A stretch of DNA of 51,332 nucleotides from Gammaproteobacteria bacterium (GCA_016744395.1 JADGEK010000020.1:1-51332); one strand, 5' to 3'. Positions 33,865 through 43,486 are shown, numbered from the stretch's first letter. Notes: a model not told the origin generated them from the letters alone. Translations and numbers: made by a program.

Positions 33865-34509
33865 TTATTCCGCCCCGTACTGGTCTCGATAAGACTGAAC
33901 TTTATCGTAATATTGTGCCATTTCAACATTATCTTTTAAGAAAGAGATGAGGTGTTCCAATTTAATAATACTGGTCACAGGCATATTATAATTTTTTTCA
34001 ATTTCAGCAATAGCCGATACATCACCTTTTCCTACCTCTTGACGATCCAGGGCAATCACCACACCTGCTGGCGTCGCATTGGCCTGATTAATCAAATCAA
34101 TGGATTCTCGCACCGAAGTGCCTGCAGAAATCACATCATCAATGATCATTACTTTGCCTTCTAGTGCAGAGCCGACAATCGTGCCACCTTCACCATGATC
34201 TTTGGCTTCTTTGCGGTTGAAGCTATAAGGCAAATCTCTACCATGTTCATCAGCAAGAGCGATAGAACAGGTAGAAGCCAGTGGAATGCCTTTGTAGGCT
34301 GGGCCAAAAAGCATATCAAAATCAATCTGGTTGTCCACTAGCGCACTGGCATAAAAACGGCCGAGCTTTGCCAAAGAGCCTCCAGTATCAAAGAGGCCAC
34401 TATTAAAAAAATAGGGACTGATACGTCCTGATTTTAAAGTAAATTCACCAAAGCGCAGCACACCTTTAGTGATGGCAAACTCAATAAAAGCTCGTTGATA
34501 ATCTTGCAT
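33865..34509 (-). CDS. pyrE: Orotate phosphoribosyltransferase
   Basis: Converts orotate and PRPP to orotidine 5'-phosphate in pyrimidine synthesis. From ATG 34509 ([13 protein letters not shown]) the product is 214 residues and aligns end to end with E. coli PyrE ([21 protein letters not shown]). The PRPP-binding motif [17 protein letters not shown] is complete. An upstream ATG at 34521 adds MDQT; GGAT before 34509 favours the shorter form. It is divergent from xth across 180 bp that contain a symmetrical promoter-like palindrome. Confidence 0.97.
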   Translation of the reverse strand: MQDYQRAFIEFAITKGVLRFGEFTLKSGRISPYFFNSGLFDTGGSLAKLGRFYASALVDNQIDFDMLFGPAYKGIPLASTCSIALADEHGRDLPYSFNRKEAKDHGEGGTIVGSALEGKVMIIDDVISAGTSVRESIDLINQANATPAGVVIALDRQEVGKGDVSAIAEIEKNYNMPVTSIIKLEHLISFLKDNVEMAQYYDKVQSYRDQYGAE

Positions 34510-34585
34510 TGTTTGATCCATGTAATCAATATTCTATATTCGCGATAAGCCATTATTTAGCCTAAAGCCATTTCTTTATGAATGA

Positions 34586-34610
34586 ATTATACCTTAGATT
34601 CAGGTATAAT
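34586..34610. promoter_or_regulatory. Palindrome with back-to-back -10 boxes between pyrE and xth
   Basis: ATTATACCT and AGGTATAAT form a perfect 9-bp inverted repeat with a 7-bp spacer. Each arm contains TATAAT in outward orientation, so it could be a divergent promoter for pyrE and xth or an operator overlapping both. Good -35 hexamers are not seen. Confidence 0.4.
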
Positions 34611-34701
34611 GTGCCGTTTCTTAATTAAGACAGAAGCGAAACAAAAGGATCATTAAACTCACTTTTATAGCCTTTGTCAAAACACATCAATAGAAGATAT
34701 T

Positions 34702-35493
34702 ATGAAAGTTATTTCTGCCAATCTAAATGGTATTCGCGCTGCTGCAAAGAAAGGTTTTTTTGAATGGATGCAGGAAGAATCACCTGATGTGGTTTGTATT
34801 CAAGAGACAAAGGCTCAGCTCGATCAATTAGATGCCCCTGTGTTTTCACCGCCTGGGTATTTTCGGTATTTTTTCGACGCTGAAAAAAAGGGTTATAGCG
34901 GTACTGCCATTTATTCTAAGAAAGAGCCTGATTTTATTACTACTGGCTTAGGCTGGGACGTTGCGGATACTGAAGGACGCTATATTCAGGCTGATTTTGG
35001 TGATTTAAGTATTGCTTCTTTATACCTTCCATCAGGATCATCTAAAGATGAGCGACAGTTGCTAAAAATGGAATTCTTAGAGCAAATGACTCCTCTTCTT
35101 AAAGAAATGGCACAAAGTTCACGGCAATATATCGTTTGTGGCGACTGGAACATCGTGCATAAAAAAATTGATATCAAAAATTTCAATGGCAACAAAAAGC
35201 GCTCTGGTTGTCTACCTGAAGAGCGAGCTTGGCTCGATCAACTATTTGATGAACCTGGCACCCAAGATAGCATCGGTTTGTGTGATGCCTTTCGAGAGCT
35301 CAATCAAGAGGAGCACCAATACACCTGGTGGTCCAATCGAGGCCAGGCCTGGGCTAACAATACAGGGTGGCGCATCGATTATCAGGTGATTTCACCTTCT
35401 TTAGCACCACTATTACAATCAACATCCATTTATAAAGAACAACGCTTTTCAGATCATGCGCCATTAATTATGACTTATGATAGAGATCTCTAA
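34702..35493 (+). CDS. xth: Exodeoxyribonuclease III / AP endonuclease
   Basis: Cuts DNA at abasic sites and degrades one strand of duplex DNA from the 3' end. The 263-residue protein has the family motifs in order: ANLNGIRAAAKKGFFEW (residues 6-22), QETKAQ (with the metal-binding Glu), CGDWNIVHKKIDIKN, GWRIDYQ and SDHAPLIMTY (catalytic His at the end). Divergent placement next to pyrE is usual in gammaproteobacteria. The SafE-like gene follows after 3 bp and is probably translationally coupled. Confidence 0.96.
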   Translation: MKVISANLNGIRAAAKKGFFEWMQEESPDVVCIQETKAQLDQLDAPVFSPPGYFRYFFDAEKKGYSGTAIYSKKEPDFITTGLGWDVADTEGRYIQADFGDLSIASLYLPSGSSKDERQLLKMEFLEQMTPLLKEMAQSSRQYIVCGDWNIVHKKIDIKNFNGNKKRSGCLPEERAWLDQLFDEPGTQDSIGLCDAFRELNQEEHQYTWWSNRGQAWANNTGWRIDYQVISPSLAPLLQSTSIYKEQRFSDHAPLIMTYDRDL

Positions 35494-35496
35494 ATA

Positions 35497-36234
35497 ATGC
35501 CAGTTGAAATTTCTTATCTAACCGCTTTTATAGCAGGCTTACTGGGCGGTGTTCATTGTCTTGGCATGTGTGGTGGCATCGTCGGTGCTTTAACTTTTGG
35601 CATAAAACAAGAAGATTCTGTCTCTTCTGATGCCTCTAATCCTGCTGGCGGCCCCTGCGTTTCATCAACAAAAAACACTTTTCCTTATCTTGTGGCCTAT
35701 AATAGTGGACGCATTATGAGCTATACCATCGCAGGTGTTTTAGTGGGTGGCATTAGCATGCTGGCAACCAATCTACCCATTCTGCATGATCTCCAATTTG
35801 GCCTGCAAATTTTTGCTGCCCTGTTTATGATAGCACTTGGCTTATACATTGGTGGTTGGTGGTTTGGTCTGCGTAAAATTGAAAAAGCAGGGGGCGTCAT
35901 TTGGAAAAAAATTGAACCTATCAGCCGTCAATTTATTCCCGTTAAATCTCACTTTCAGGCATTTATTCTGGGTTCTTTATGGGGTTGGTTACCCTGTGGA
36001 TTGGTTTATACAATATTGATTTGGGCAATTTCAACAGGCAGTGCGATTGAAGGTGGTTTATTAATGCTCTGTTTTGGCCTGGGCACTTTACCACTATTAT
36101 TAGCCATGGGGGTTTTCGCCACCAGCCTTTCCAGCTTTATTCGTAAAAACTGGGTTCGCGCACTCGCAGGCGGCATTATTATCGGATTTGGTGTCTTTTC
36201 ACTATTTAACATCAGTATGCGCATGCAAGCATAA
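35497..36234 (+). CDS. Sulfite exporter TauE/SafE family protein (DsbD-2 type)
   Basis: A 245-residue polytopic membrane protein with about six helices. It begins with the motif GLLGGVHCLGMCGGIVGAL, typical of the cytochrome-biogenesis-like (DsbD-related) branch of this family, and repeats Gly/Pro-rich turns in LGSLWGWLPCGLVY, where a second Cys sits. The conserved pair HCLGMCGG and LPCG suggests a thiol or copper-related role, as in proteins encoded near cytochrome cbb3 oxidase genes. Here it stands directly after xth, without such genes. The export activity in the family name is not proven for this branch. Confidence 0.85.
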   Translation: MPVEISYLTAFIAGLLGGVHCLGMCGGIVGALTFGIKQEDSVSSDASNPAGGPCVSSTKNTFPYLVAYNSGRIMSYTIAGVLVGGISMLATNLPILHDLQFGLQIFAALFMIALGLYIGGWWFGLRKIEKAGGVIWKKIEPISRQFIPVKSHFQAFILGSLWGWLPCGLVYTILIWAISTGSAIEGGLLMLCFGLGTLPLLLAMGVFATSLSSFIRKNWVRALAGGIIIGFGVFSLFNISMRMQA

Positions 36235-36283
36235 ATGATTAGCTGAAAGGCTTTCACACAATCCCTTTGAGTTAAAAAAGCAC

Positions 36284-36724
36284 TCAGAACTTTTTGCTGA
36301 ATTTAATTTCATACTTTTCTTTAGTGCCGTCAGGCATAATTTCAATATTAAAATTAACCGTTTCTTTACTTTGAACACCAATCTGAGCAATGTAATAAAT
36401 GGCTTTGCCTTCTTTAATTTCTCTAAACTCAATCTCTCTGCTTTGCCCCATCAAATTTTTTAAATTCCCTGTCACAGCTGATTTAACACCAGTAGGCGCA
36501 CCAGCCGCTTTTTCCATTACTGACACATTGATCATGGCGTAGTTCTTACTTCGCTTCAAACCATATTGTTTGGTCATTTGTGCAGGCAGTGAATCGGTTG
36601 GAAAAGCGTTATAATAAACAATATGCTCCGCATATTCTTTGGCATTTTCTGCTTGAGAGACCCCTCCTAAGACTAAGAAAAAGAATGCAAAAAATAAAGT
36701 AATTGTCTGCTTTAGAAATTTCAT
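36284..36724 (-). CDS. DUF4426 family exported protein
   Basis: A 146-residue protein from ATG 36724, with a signal peptide (FLKQTITLFFAFFFLVLGG, then SQAEN). The open frame extends 42 codons further upstream but the extension is poorly conserved, and GGGAG lies six bases before ATG 36724. The mature part (EHIVYYNAFPTDSLPAQMTKQY, then SKNYAMINVSVMEK) fits DUF4426, a family of periplasmic or outer-membrane-associated proteins of unknown function in gammaproteobacteria. It is convergent with the SafE-like gene. It has no operon partner. Confidence 0.78.
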   Translation of the reverse strand: MKFLKQTITLFFAFFFLVLGGVSQAENAKEYAEHIVYYNAFPTDSLPAQMTKQYGLKRSKNYAMINVSVMEKAAGAPTGVKSAVTGNLKNLMGQSREIEFREIKEGKAIYYIAQIGVQSKETVNFNIEIMPDGTKEKYEIKFSKKF

Positions 36725-36968
36725 AAATGGCTCCCAGTGGTTATTATTTTCATTCGGTTTAAGATTAGCGCATTTTTTAAAATAAGCAAAGAGTAGTTTC
36801 TGAAATAGAGTGAACAATTTAATTACACTTAAAATAGTGACTGTATACAAGCAGGTTCGGAGCAGTCTAGACAGCGACTCAAAATGCTGGACACATTGGA
36901 AGTAAAATCCGTATAAGAGCAGGCAATGGTTTATTAACTCAACACAGATATATCAAGGTACCAGGAAC

Positions 36969-37005
36969 AAAAAAGGGGTCAATCTAATCAGATTTACCCC
37001 TTTTT
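36969..37005 (-). terminator. Rho-independent terminator of typA
   Basis: GGGGT/ACCCC and AATCT/AGATT stems with one mismatch and an AATC loop are flanked by six A and five T. On the minus strand the T run follows the hairpin 26 bp after the typA stop. The rest of the 36725-36968 stretch shows no gene. Confidence 0.85.
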
Positions 37006-37030
37006 CCAAATGTAATTGAAGTTAATTCAA

Positions 37031-38857
37031 TTACGATTTTTTAGGACGTGCAGCACGTTTACGTTCATTTTCACTCAGTATACGCTTACGAATTCGAACG
37101 CTGTCTGGTGTCACCTCAACCAGTTCATCTTCATCAATGAATTCCAGTGCTTGCTCTAGAGACATTTTAATTGGTGTAGTCAAAGTCACTGCTTCGTCAG
37201 TTCCAGATGCACGGACATTGGTCAATTGCTTCGCTTTTAGTGCGTTAACTACCAAGTCATTACCACGTGAGTGAATACCAATGACCATACCTTCGTAGAT
37301 ATCAACACCACTGCCTATAAATAAACGACCCCGTTCCTGCAAGTTAAATAAACCAAAAGCAACTGATGCACCCTGTCCATTGCTGATGAGAACACCTTTA
37401 TCACGTTTAGCAAAGTCGCCAGGTACCATGGGTCCATAATGAGAGAAGTTATGATAAAACAAACCACTACCTGATGTTTGCGTCATAAACTCAGTCTGGA
37501 AACCAATTAATCCTCTTGAAGGTACTACATATTCCAATCTGACCCGACCTTTACCGTCTGGCACCATATTTAACAGCTCACCTTTCACTTCGCCCATTTT
37601 TTCCATGATGGTGCCCTGGTGTTGATCTTCAACATCCAGCATCACATCTTCAAATGGCTCACTCATCACACCATCAACTTCTTTAGTGATAACTTCAGGT
37701 CTTGAAACACCTAATTCAAAGCCTTCACGGCGCATATTTTCAATCAAAATACCCAGATGCAGCTCACCACGCCCTGAGACTTTGAATTTATCAGGATCTT
37801 CTGTCTGCTCAACTTTTAAAGCAACGTTATGCAATAATTCTTTTTCCAGGCGATCTTTAATTTGGCGTGAAGTGACAAACTTGCCTTCACGACCCGCAAA
37901 TGGTGAGTTATTTACCTGGAAAGTCATTGTTACAGTAGGCTCATCAACACTCAGAGCAGGCAAGGCTTCAACCGAACTTGGATCACATAATGTATCAGAG
38001 ATATTTAAACCTTCGATACCACAAAAAGCAATGATATCACCCGCTTGAGCTTCAGTAACTTCAACTCGCTCCAGACCTTTAAAGCCAAAGAGTTTCAACA
38101 TACGACCTTTGCGTTCATTACCTTCACGGTCAATAATCACAACAGGTGTATTGGCGGAAATAGTACCCTGCTTGATACGACCAATACCAATAACGCCTAA
38201 ATAACTGTTATAGTCCAGGCTGATCACCTGCATTTGGAAGGGTGCACTAATATCAACATCAGGTGGAGATACTTTTTCGACGATAGTTTCAAACAAAGGT
38301 ATCATATCGCCTTCACGAACATCATCTTCTAATGAGGCATAACCATTAATAGCCGAAGCATAAACGATTGGGAAGTCCAGCTGCTCATCAGTGCCGCCTA
38401 AACGATCAAATAATTCAAAAGTTTGGTCAATCACCCAGTCAGGCTGGCCGCCATCACGGTCAATTTTATTGACAACAACAATTGGGTTGATGCCTAACTC
38501 AAACGCTTTTTGAGTCACAAAACGAGTTTGCGGCATCGGGCCTTCAACCGCATCAACGAGCAAACAAACACAATCAACCATGGACAGTACACGTTCAACT
38601 TCACCACCGAAATCGGCATGTCCTGGTGTATCCACGATATTGATGTGGTAATCATTCCATTCAATGGCTGTATTTTTGGATAAAATCGTGATGCCACGCT
38701 CTTTTTCCAGATCATTAGAATCCATCATCCGTTCGGAGACATCATCACGCTCATCAAAAGTACCTGATTGTTTAAGAAGCTCGTCTACGAGCGTGGTTTT
38801 GCCATGGTCAACGTGCGCGATGATGGCGATGTTTCTGATTTTACTAATATCTTTCAC
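37031..38857 (-). CDS. typA: Ribosome-associated GTPase TypA/BipA
   Basis: Translational GTPase that binds the ribosome and aids growth and ribosome assembly under stress and cold. From GTG 38857 ([21 protein letters not shown]) the protein is 608 residues, matching E. coli BipA (607); the open frame runs 20 codons further up to 38917. G1 AHVDHGKT, G2 GITI, G3 [15 protein letters not shown]4 NKID and the C-terminal [15 protein letters not shown] and [13 protein letters not shown] are all present. A TATAAT (38968-38973 on this strand) with a weak CTGATT -35 may be the promoter. Its own terminator follows. Confidence 0.97.
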   Translation of the reverse strand: MKDISKIRNIAIIAHVDHGKTTLVDELLKQSGTFDERDDVSERMMDSNDLEKERGITILSKNTAIEWNDYHINIVDTPGHADFGGEVERVLSMVDCVCLLVDAVEGPMPQTRFVTQKAFELGINPIVVVNKIDRDGGQPDWVIDQTFELFDRLGGTDEQLDFPIVYASAINGYASLEDDVREGDMIPLFETIVEKVSPPDVDISAPFQMQVISLDYNSYLGVIGIGRIKQGTISANTPVVIIDREGNERKGRMLKLFGFKGLERVEVTEAQAGDIIAFCGIEGLNISDTLCDPSSVEALPALSVDEPTVTMTFQVNNSPFAGREGKFVTSRQIKDRLEKELLHNVALKVEQTEDPDKFKVSGRGELHLGILIENMRREGFELGVSRPEVITKEVDGVMSEPFEDVMLDVEDQHQGTIMEKMGEVKGELLNMVPDGKGRVRLEYVVPSRGLIGFQTEFMTQTSGSGLFYHNFSHYGPMVPGDFAKRDKGVLISNGQGASVAFGLFNLQERGRLFIGSGVDIYEGMVIGIHSRGNDLVVNALKAKQLTNVRASGTDEAVTLTTPIKMSLEQALEFIDEDELVEVTPDSVRIRKRILSENERKRAARPKKS

Positions 38858-38967
38858 TGTGAAAGTCCAAAAATAAGCTATAGTTAATAAAGAATAAATC
38901 GAACTAAACAAAGCCACACTTATCTCTTATGAGAGTTGGATTTATTTAGCTTAAAAGAAAAGGCGCT

Positions 38968-38996
38968 ATTATAACGGAATGTTTCCTATAAATCAG
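38968..38996 (-). promoter_or_regulatory. Possible typA promoter
   Basis: On the minus strand CTGATT (38996-38991), a 17-bp spacer and a perfect TATAAT (38973-38968). The leader to GTG 38857 would be about 105 bp. The -35 is poor, so confidence is moderate. Confidence 0.45.
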
Positions 38997-39144
38997 AATT
39001 TATTACTTAAATCCAAGGGATTTGATAAAAATTGTCCATTATTATTAAAGATTTTTTTCAATTATCCGTTATCCTTAAACAGGCGCTAAGGTTTTCCTTG
39101 AAGTATGACACCCTAAATTCTCTAAAACAGGACAGGATTCAACA

Positions 39145-40011
39145 ATGAATATGCCAGCAACTGATTTGCTACCCTCCACAAATCACATTATAGAGCAATA
39201 TTCAAATGGCCTCAGAGCATTCACATTTTGGGTGTCTGATACACTTTATGCAATTGATATTTCAAGAGTTTTAACTATCAGCCAAGAAATGGATAATATT
39301 CAATCAGTGCCCGCTGAAGCCAAAGGGCTCGTTGGAATGGTGGAATTTCAGGGCAATGCAATACCTGTTCTGGATTTTGCGAATATGATGGGTTTTGCTT
39401 CTGGCATTGAGAAAAACAGTGAGCTCATTCAACTTTTAGCAGACAGAGAGAAAGAACATTTTGACTGGGTCCAGGCACTAGAAGACAGTCTTGTTAATGA
39501 TACCCCTTTTGTCAAAACCAAAGACCCCCATAAATGCACCTTTGGTATATGGTACGACAAATTTAAATCTCGTGACGAGACTCTGATGGAAGTTCTCTCG
39601 GAATTTGATGCGCCTCATAAACAAATTCATGGTATGGCCGATAAGCTGCTTGGCATGAAACAAGAAAATGATCTTGAGCACGCTTTGAAAATACTGCGTT
39701 ACGAAAAAAACATCACCTTAAAACGTCTGATGAAGCGCTTTGAACAAGCGCGCACACACTTAAAGGAATCAACCCGCCAGGTACTGCTTTACGTCACAGA
39801 AGATGGCAGCACACCCATTGTCGCTCTTCGAATTGATGATATTAATGACGTCATCGACTTTAAACCCGAGCAGTTTAAAACGATGGATAGAATAAACAAT
39901 ATTCTCACAGGTGAAGCATCTGAAGTGGTCATCGCCTACTTAAAACAAGCTGAGCATGCAGATTGCTTGTTAATCGAAGCTTCAAACCTGGCCTCTCTTA
40001 CTCGGGCCTAG
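39145..40011 (+). CDS. CheW-like protein interrupted by a zinc-binding CZB domain
   Basis: A 288-residue cytoplasmic protein. Residues 22-85 look like the first half of a CheW domain (FTFWVSDTLYAIDISRVLTI, GLVGMVEFQGNAIPVLDF). Residues 98-175 are a CZB domain with the 3His/1Cys zinc set H105, C131, H158 and H162 (HFDW, CTFGIWYDKF, HKQIH). Residues 210-288 resume CheW-like strands (VLLYVTEDGSTPIVALRIDDI). CZB domains sense zinc or oxidants such as hypochlorous acid in chemoreceptors and diguanylate cyclases; a CheW-CZB protein could pass that signal to a chemotaxis kinase. No other che gene is in the window. AGGAT precedes ATG 39145. Confidence 0.83.
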   Translation: MNMPATDLLPSTNHIIEQYSNGLRAFTFWVSDTLYAIDISRVLTISQEMDNIQSVPAEAKGLVGMVEFQGNAIPVLDFANMMGFASGIEKNSELIQLLADREKEHFDWVQALEDSLVNDTPFVKTKDPHKCTFGIWYDKFKSRDETLMEVLSEFDAPHKQIHGMADKLLGMKQENDLEHALKILRYEKNITLKRLMKRFEQARTHLKESTRQVLLYVTEDGSTPIVALRIDDINDVIDFKPEQFKTMDRINNILTGEASEVVIAYLKQAEHADCLLIEASNLASLTRA

Positions 40012-40033
40012 CAATAGAGAATCCTTTTTAACT

Positions 40034-40492
40034 CTATGGCTTCAAAAAGCGTTCTACATCAAAGACAATTCCATCAACACCAGTCACTCGAACTTGGGTG
40101 TCAATAGGCATATCATCACCTCTCACACGCCAGGTTGAATCATCGACTCTAATTTTACCAACACCATTAACAATAGGTTCAATCAGAGTAAAGGTTCGAC
40201 CAATGTATTGGTTTGCCCTTTGATTTAAGTTAGGCACCTCAGATTCTTCTGGAGGAAAAAAAGCACGCGTCAAGCGCCAGGAAACAATGCTTGCTACTGA
40301 CAGAACCGCAAATAATATTAACTGAAATTGCCAAGTGAGTTCGGGACGAACATACAACACAATACCAACACAGCCCGCAGCAATGCCCAGCCAGAGAAAA
40401 AAAGCCCCAGGACTGAGCATTTCCAGTATAATGAGCACGATTGCCAATGTCAGCCAATGCCAAAATTCCAGATTCAAATACAGTGATTCCAT
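40034..40492 (-). CDS. NfeD family membrane protein
   Basis: A 152-residue protein with two or three N-terminal helices (WLTLAIVLIILEMLSPGAFFLWLG, split by a Gly-rich turn) and a C-terminal OB-fold-like domain (YIGRTFTLIEPIVNGVGKIRVDDSTWRVRG). This is the short NfeD form that partners stomatin-like proteins. It follows the SPFH gene by 34 bp on the same strand, the usual pairing of E. coli YbbK (QmcA) and YbbL-type genes. It probably forms a membrane microdomain complex with that partner. Confidence 0.92.
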   Translation of the reverse strand: MESLYLNLEFWHWLTLAIVLIILEMLSPGAFFLWLGIAAGCVGIVLYVRPELTWQFQLILFAVLSVASIVSWRLTRAFFPPEESEVPNLNQRANQYIGRTFTLIEPIVNGVGKIRVDDSTWRVRGDDMPIDTQVRVTGVDGIVFDVERFLKP

Positions 40493-40526
40493 AAGTGCTT
40501 ATCTCCCTCTGAAGTACAGAGTGCCT

Positions 40527-41453
40527 TTACTCTGAAGTCTTACTTTTATTCGCTTCTTTTACCAGTTCAGTAATACCACCAATCGCTCCTATCACACCTG
40601 AAGCTTCTAAGGGCATAAAGACTAACTTTTGATTATCGGCACTACCAATTTCTTTCAATGCATCGACATATTTAGTCGCCACAAAATAGTTAATGGCGTT
40701 AATATCACCTTTTTCAATCGCTTGGGAAACCATCATAGTGGCCTTAGCCTCAGCTTCTGCCAATCTCTCACGAGCTTCTGCATCACGAAAAGCGGCTTCG
40801 CGTTCACCCTCAGCCTGTAAAATAACAGATTGTTTATCCCCTTCAGCACGTAAGATTTCTGACTGTCGTTCCCCTTCAGCTTCCAGAATACTGGCACGTT
40901 TTTCACGTTCGGCTTTCATCTGTCTCGCCATGGCATCAACCAGGTCCATTGGTGGTGCAATGTCCTTTATCTCAATTCGGGTGACTTTAACCCCCCATGG
41001 TGTCGTTGCTTCATCAACAACATTCAATAGTTGGGTATTGATTTCATCACGTTTGGATAATAATTCATCCAAATCCATTGAACCCATTACCGTTCTGATA
41101 TTCGTCATGGTTAAATTAAGAATTGCATGTTCTAAGTTATTCACTTCATATGAAGCCTTAGCGCTGTCAACGGCTTGAAAGAATACCACGCCATCCACTT
41201 TCACCATGGCATTGTCTTTTGTAATGACTTCCTGAGAAGGCACATCCATGACTCTTTCCATCATATTGACTCGATGCCCAATGGCATCAAACACGGGGAT
41301 AATAAAATTCAAACCCGGGTGTAATGAACGAGTATACCGACCAAAACGTTCAACCGTATACTCCATCCCCTGATCTACTTTTTTCATGCCCATTACAATC
41401 AAAATAAACACAAAAATGATAAAACCAATTACAAACGCATCAAATCCAGCCAT
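40527..41453 (-). CDS. qmcA: SPFH/stomatin-like membrane protein (QmcA type)
   Basis: A 308-residue stomatin family protein. One N-terminal helix ([16 protein letters not shown]) anchors it. It is followed by the SPFH/band 7 domain ([39 protein letters not shown]) and a long Ala/Glu-rich coiled coil with [17 protein letters not shown] repeats. E. coli QmcA is a membrane-associated suppressor of FtsH/HtpX loss and localises to microdomains. It is upstream of its nfeD partner and divergent from the TtcA-family gene across 214 bp, in which I see no certain promoter. Confidence 0.94.
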   Translation of the reverse strand: MAGFDAFVIGFIIFVFILIVMGMKKVDQGMEYTVERFGRYTRSLHPGLNFIIPVFDAIGHRVNMMERVMDVPSQEVITKDNAMVKVDGVVFFQAVDSAKASYEVNNLEHAILNLTMTNIRTVMGSMDLDELLSKRDEINTQLLNVVDEATTPWGVKVTRIEIKDIAPPMDLVDAMARQMKAEREKRASILEAEGERQSEILRAEGDKQSVILQAEGEREAAFRDAEARERLAEAEAKATMMVSQAIEKGDINAINYFVATKYVDALKEIGSADNQKLVFMPLEASGVIGAIGGITELVKEANKSKTSE

Positions 41454-41667
41454 AGTATCTTCCTAATCCTTTTTTCTGAGATTCTTTTAACCTAGAATAA
41501 TAGACACGGGTGCAGTGTTCAAGGAATATAGGATTTTTTATCTTTTTTGCTTCTTTTTAAATAACAAATAGACCTCATCTGCTATGATGTGTATTACTAA
41601 TTTATTTCAATTTTTAGCAGAGTAAGACATCATAAAAAGAAATTACCTCAAGCCCCCCAAACACCTA

Positions 41668-42387
41668 ATGCGTCCAGTCGGCAGAGCCATTGCCGATTTT
41701 AAGATGATAAATGAAGGTGATCGCATTCTATTAGGTGTCTCGGGTGGTAAGGATTCACTCTCATTACTACTGATTTTGCACCATTTAAGACAGTATGCTC
41801 CCATAAAATTTAAATTGGGTGCAGTGACGGTTGATCCTCAAATTGAAGGTTTTGATCCATCACCTCTTAAAGCCTATTTAGCCGACCTCGGCATCCCCTA
41901 TTTTTATCAGGAACAGGCTATTTTAGAACAAGCGGAAGAAGCCATGGATGGTGATTCATTTTGTTCTTTTTGCTCTCGAATGAAGCGTGGCATATTATAT
42001 TCCACGTTGAGAAACGAAGGTTATAATGTGCTAGCTCTGGCACAACACCTCGATGATTTAGCTGAAAGTTTTTTAATGTCAGCATTTCATAATGGCAAAT
42101 TACAGACAATGAAAGCCAACTATTTAATTCAATCAGGAGATATCAGAGTTATTCGACCACTGGTTTATGCCCGTGAAGCATTAACAACCGCTTATGCAAA
42201 AGAAGCTCAATTACCCGTTATTCCTGATAGCTGCCCAGCTTGCTTCAGCATGCCAACCCAAAGAGATCATATGAAACAATTGTTAAGCCAGGAAGAAGCG
42301 CATAATGCATCACTGTTTAATAATTTACTGACCACCTTGAAACCGCTGATGGCCATTGATAATGCCTCACACGATGACAAGCCTTAA
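41668..42387 (+). CDS. TtcA-family ATP-dependent tRNA-thiolation-like protein
   Basis: A 239-residue PP-loop ATPase: SGGKDS at 25-30, a CxxC pair C99/C102 in FCSFCSRMKRGILY, LALAQHLDDLAESFL, GKLQTMKANY and a second CxxC C189/C192 in IPDSCPACF. Overall order is that of TtcA, which makes 2-thiocytidine at tRNA position 32. It differs in QHLDD (TtcA has HHRDD) and in the second Cys motif, so it is a divergent TtcA-like clade. The N terminus is about 20 residues shorter; in-frame codons upstream read KPPKHL but offer no start codon before a stop. No ribosome site is visible. Confidence 0.85.
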   Translation: MRPVGRAIADFKMINEGDRILLGVSGGKDSLSLLLILHHLRQYAPIKFKLGAVTVDPQIEGFDPSPLKAYLADLGIPYFYQEQAILEQAEEAMDGDSFCSFCSRMKRGILYSTLRNEGYNVLALAQHLDDLAESFLMSAFHNGKLQTMKANYLIQSGDIRVIRPLVYAREALTTAYAKEAQLPVIPDSCPACFSMPTQRDHMKQLLSQEEAHNASLFNNLLTTLKPLMAIDNASHDDKP

Positions 42388-42392
42388 AAGCA

Positions 42393-43274
42393 ATGCATAA
42401 ATTTTTAATTAGCATGACCTTACATTTTTTTGCCTTGATGCCTCTGAGATTGAATCACCTTCTCGGTTCATGGATTGGCTTAATTTTTTATTACCTCAAG
42501 GGTAAAACCTGGCGTATTTCTAAAATCAATATACAACACTGTTTTCCTGAAAAGAACGCTCAAGAACAAGAAATCATTTTAAAAGACAGTTTAATTGAGT
42601 TAGGCAAACAATTGACAGAAATGGGGCCTATGTGGCTATGGTCTTCAGAAAAAACACTGTCACTGCTGACACAAGTCTCTGGAAAAGAATACATGGATGC
42701 CGCTATGCAATCTGATAAAGGTGTTTTCTTGCTCACGCCTCATTTAGGTTGCTGGGAAATTGCTGGCCTTTATCTTGGGGCAAACATCCCTGTCACCATT
42801 CTTTATTCTCGACCTAAAATTAAAGCCTTTGATGACATTGTACGTCAATCACGCATTCGTTCTGGGGCCACACTGGTTGCAGCGGACTCATCAGGCGTTA
42901 AAAGTATTATCAAAACACTTCGCCAAGGCAAAGGGACAGGCATTTTACCCGATCAGAACCCTGACGATCTAAACAGTGGCGTATTTGCTCCCTTTTTTGG
43001 CATACCAACATTAACCATGACCTTTATCTCTAAATTAGCCAGTAAAACAGGTGCCTCCATTGTTATTGGCTATGCTGAGCGCTTACCGAAAGGAAAAGGT
43101 TACCACCTGCACATCAGACAGGCTGATCCTGAGATATCCAGCTCTGATCCTCTCGTCTCCGCAACAGCTTTAAACAAGACTGTTGAAGATTATATTCGAG
43201 AAGTCCCTGCACAATATCAATGGAGTTATAAACGTTTTAAAAAACGTCCTGAGGGAGAAGAAAAAATTTATTGA
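42393..43274 (+). CDS. LpxL/HtrB-like lysophospholipid/lipid A acyltransferase
   Basis: A 293-residue inner-membrane acyltransferase. One N-terminal helix is followed by the catalytic HxxxxE motif in LTPHLGCWEIAG (H117, E122), PVTILYSRPK, GVKSIIKTLRQGKGTGILPDQNP and the terminal VPAQYQWSYKRFKKRP, which is diagnostic for the LpxL/LpxM group that adds secondary acyl chains to lipid A. It could also act on another lipid. ATG 42393 lies 5 bp after the TtcA-family stop, so the pair is co-transcribed. A long inverted repeat follows 49 bp downstream. Confidence 0.9.
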   Translation: MHKFLISMTLHFFALMPLRLNHLLGSWIGLIFYYLKGKTWRISKINIQHCFPEKNAQEQEIILKDSLIELGKQLTEMGPMWLWSSEKTLSLLTQVSGKEYMDAAMQSDKGVFLLTPHLGCWEIAGLYLGANIPVTILYSRPKIKAFDDIVRQSRIRSGATLVAADSSGVKSIIKTLRQGKGTGILPDQNPDDLNSGVFAPFFGIPTLTMTFISKLASKTGASIVIGYAERLPKGKGYHLHIRQADPEISSSDPLVSATALNKTVEDYIREVPAQYQWSYKRFKKRPEGEEKIY

Positions 43275-43322
43275 GCTTTAAGCAATTACTCTAAATACCT
43301 ATTTCCTAAAGAGACACACTGA

Positions 43323-43397
43323 GTATCAGAATGAGTTATTGCTTGTTGGGCGATTTGACGAAGTCCGAGCACAACAAGCAATAACTCATTCTGATAC
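43323..43397. repeat. 75-bp element with 26-bp perfect inverted repeats
   Basis: Bases 43323-43348 and 43372-43397 are exact reverse complements (starting GTATCAGAATG and ending CATTCTGATAC). The 23-base loop contains a further GAC-GAA-GTC mini-hairpin. No T run or target duplication is visible. The form suggests a REP-like or MITE-like element in the gap between the acyltransferase and GDYXXLXY genes. Confidence 0.85.
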
Positions 43398-43486
43398 GGC
43401 TTTTAAGTGACTCATATTAAATAAAGAATCACCACAGTGGGGCAGCTATTTAGTTTAAAACAACTTTAGTTTAAAGCAGTGTTTGT

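Noticed and set aside
36851-36968. tRNA-like GGTTCG stretch
   Set aside because: The bases around it do not fold into acceptor and anticodon stems; no tRNA is supported anywhere in the window.
37686-38048. 120-codon frame antisense to typA
   Set aside because: It lies wholly inside a confident gene and has no recognisable protein features.
40693-41178. 161-codon frame antisense to qmcA
   Set aside because: The Ser/Arg-rich translation is the mirror of the repetitive Ala/Glu coiled-coil codons of the stomatin gene; qmcA on the other strand is certain.
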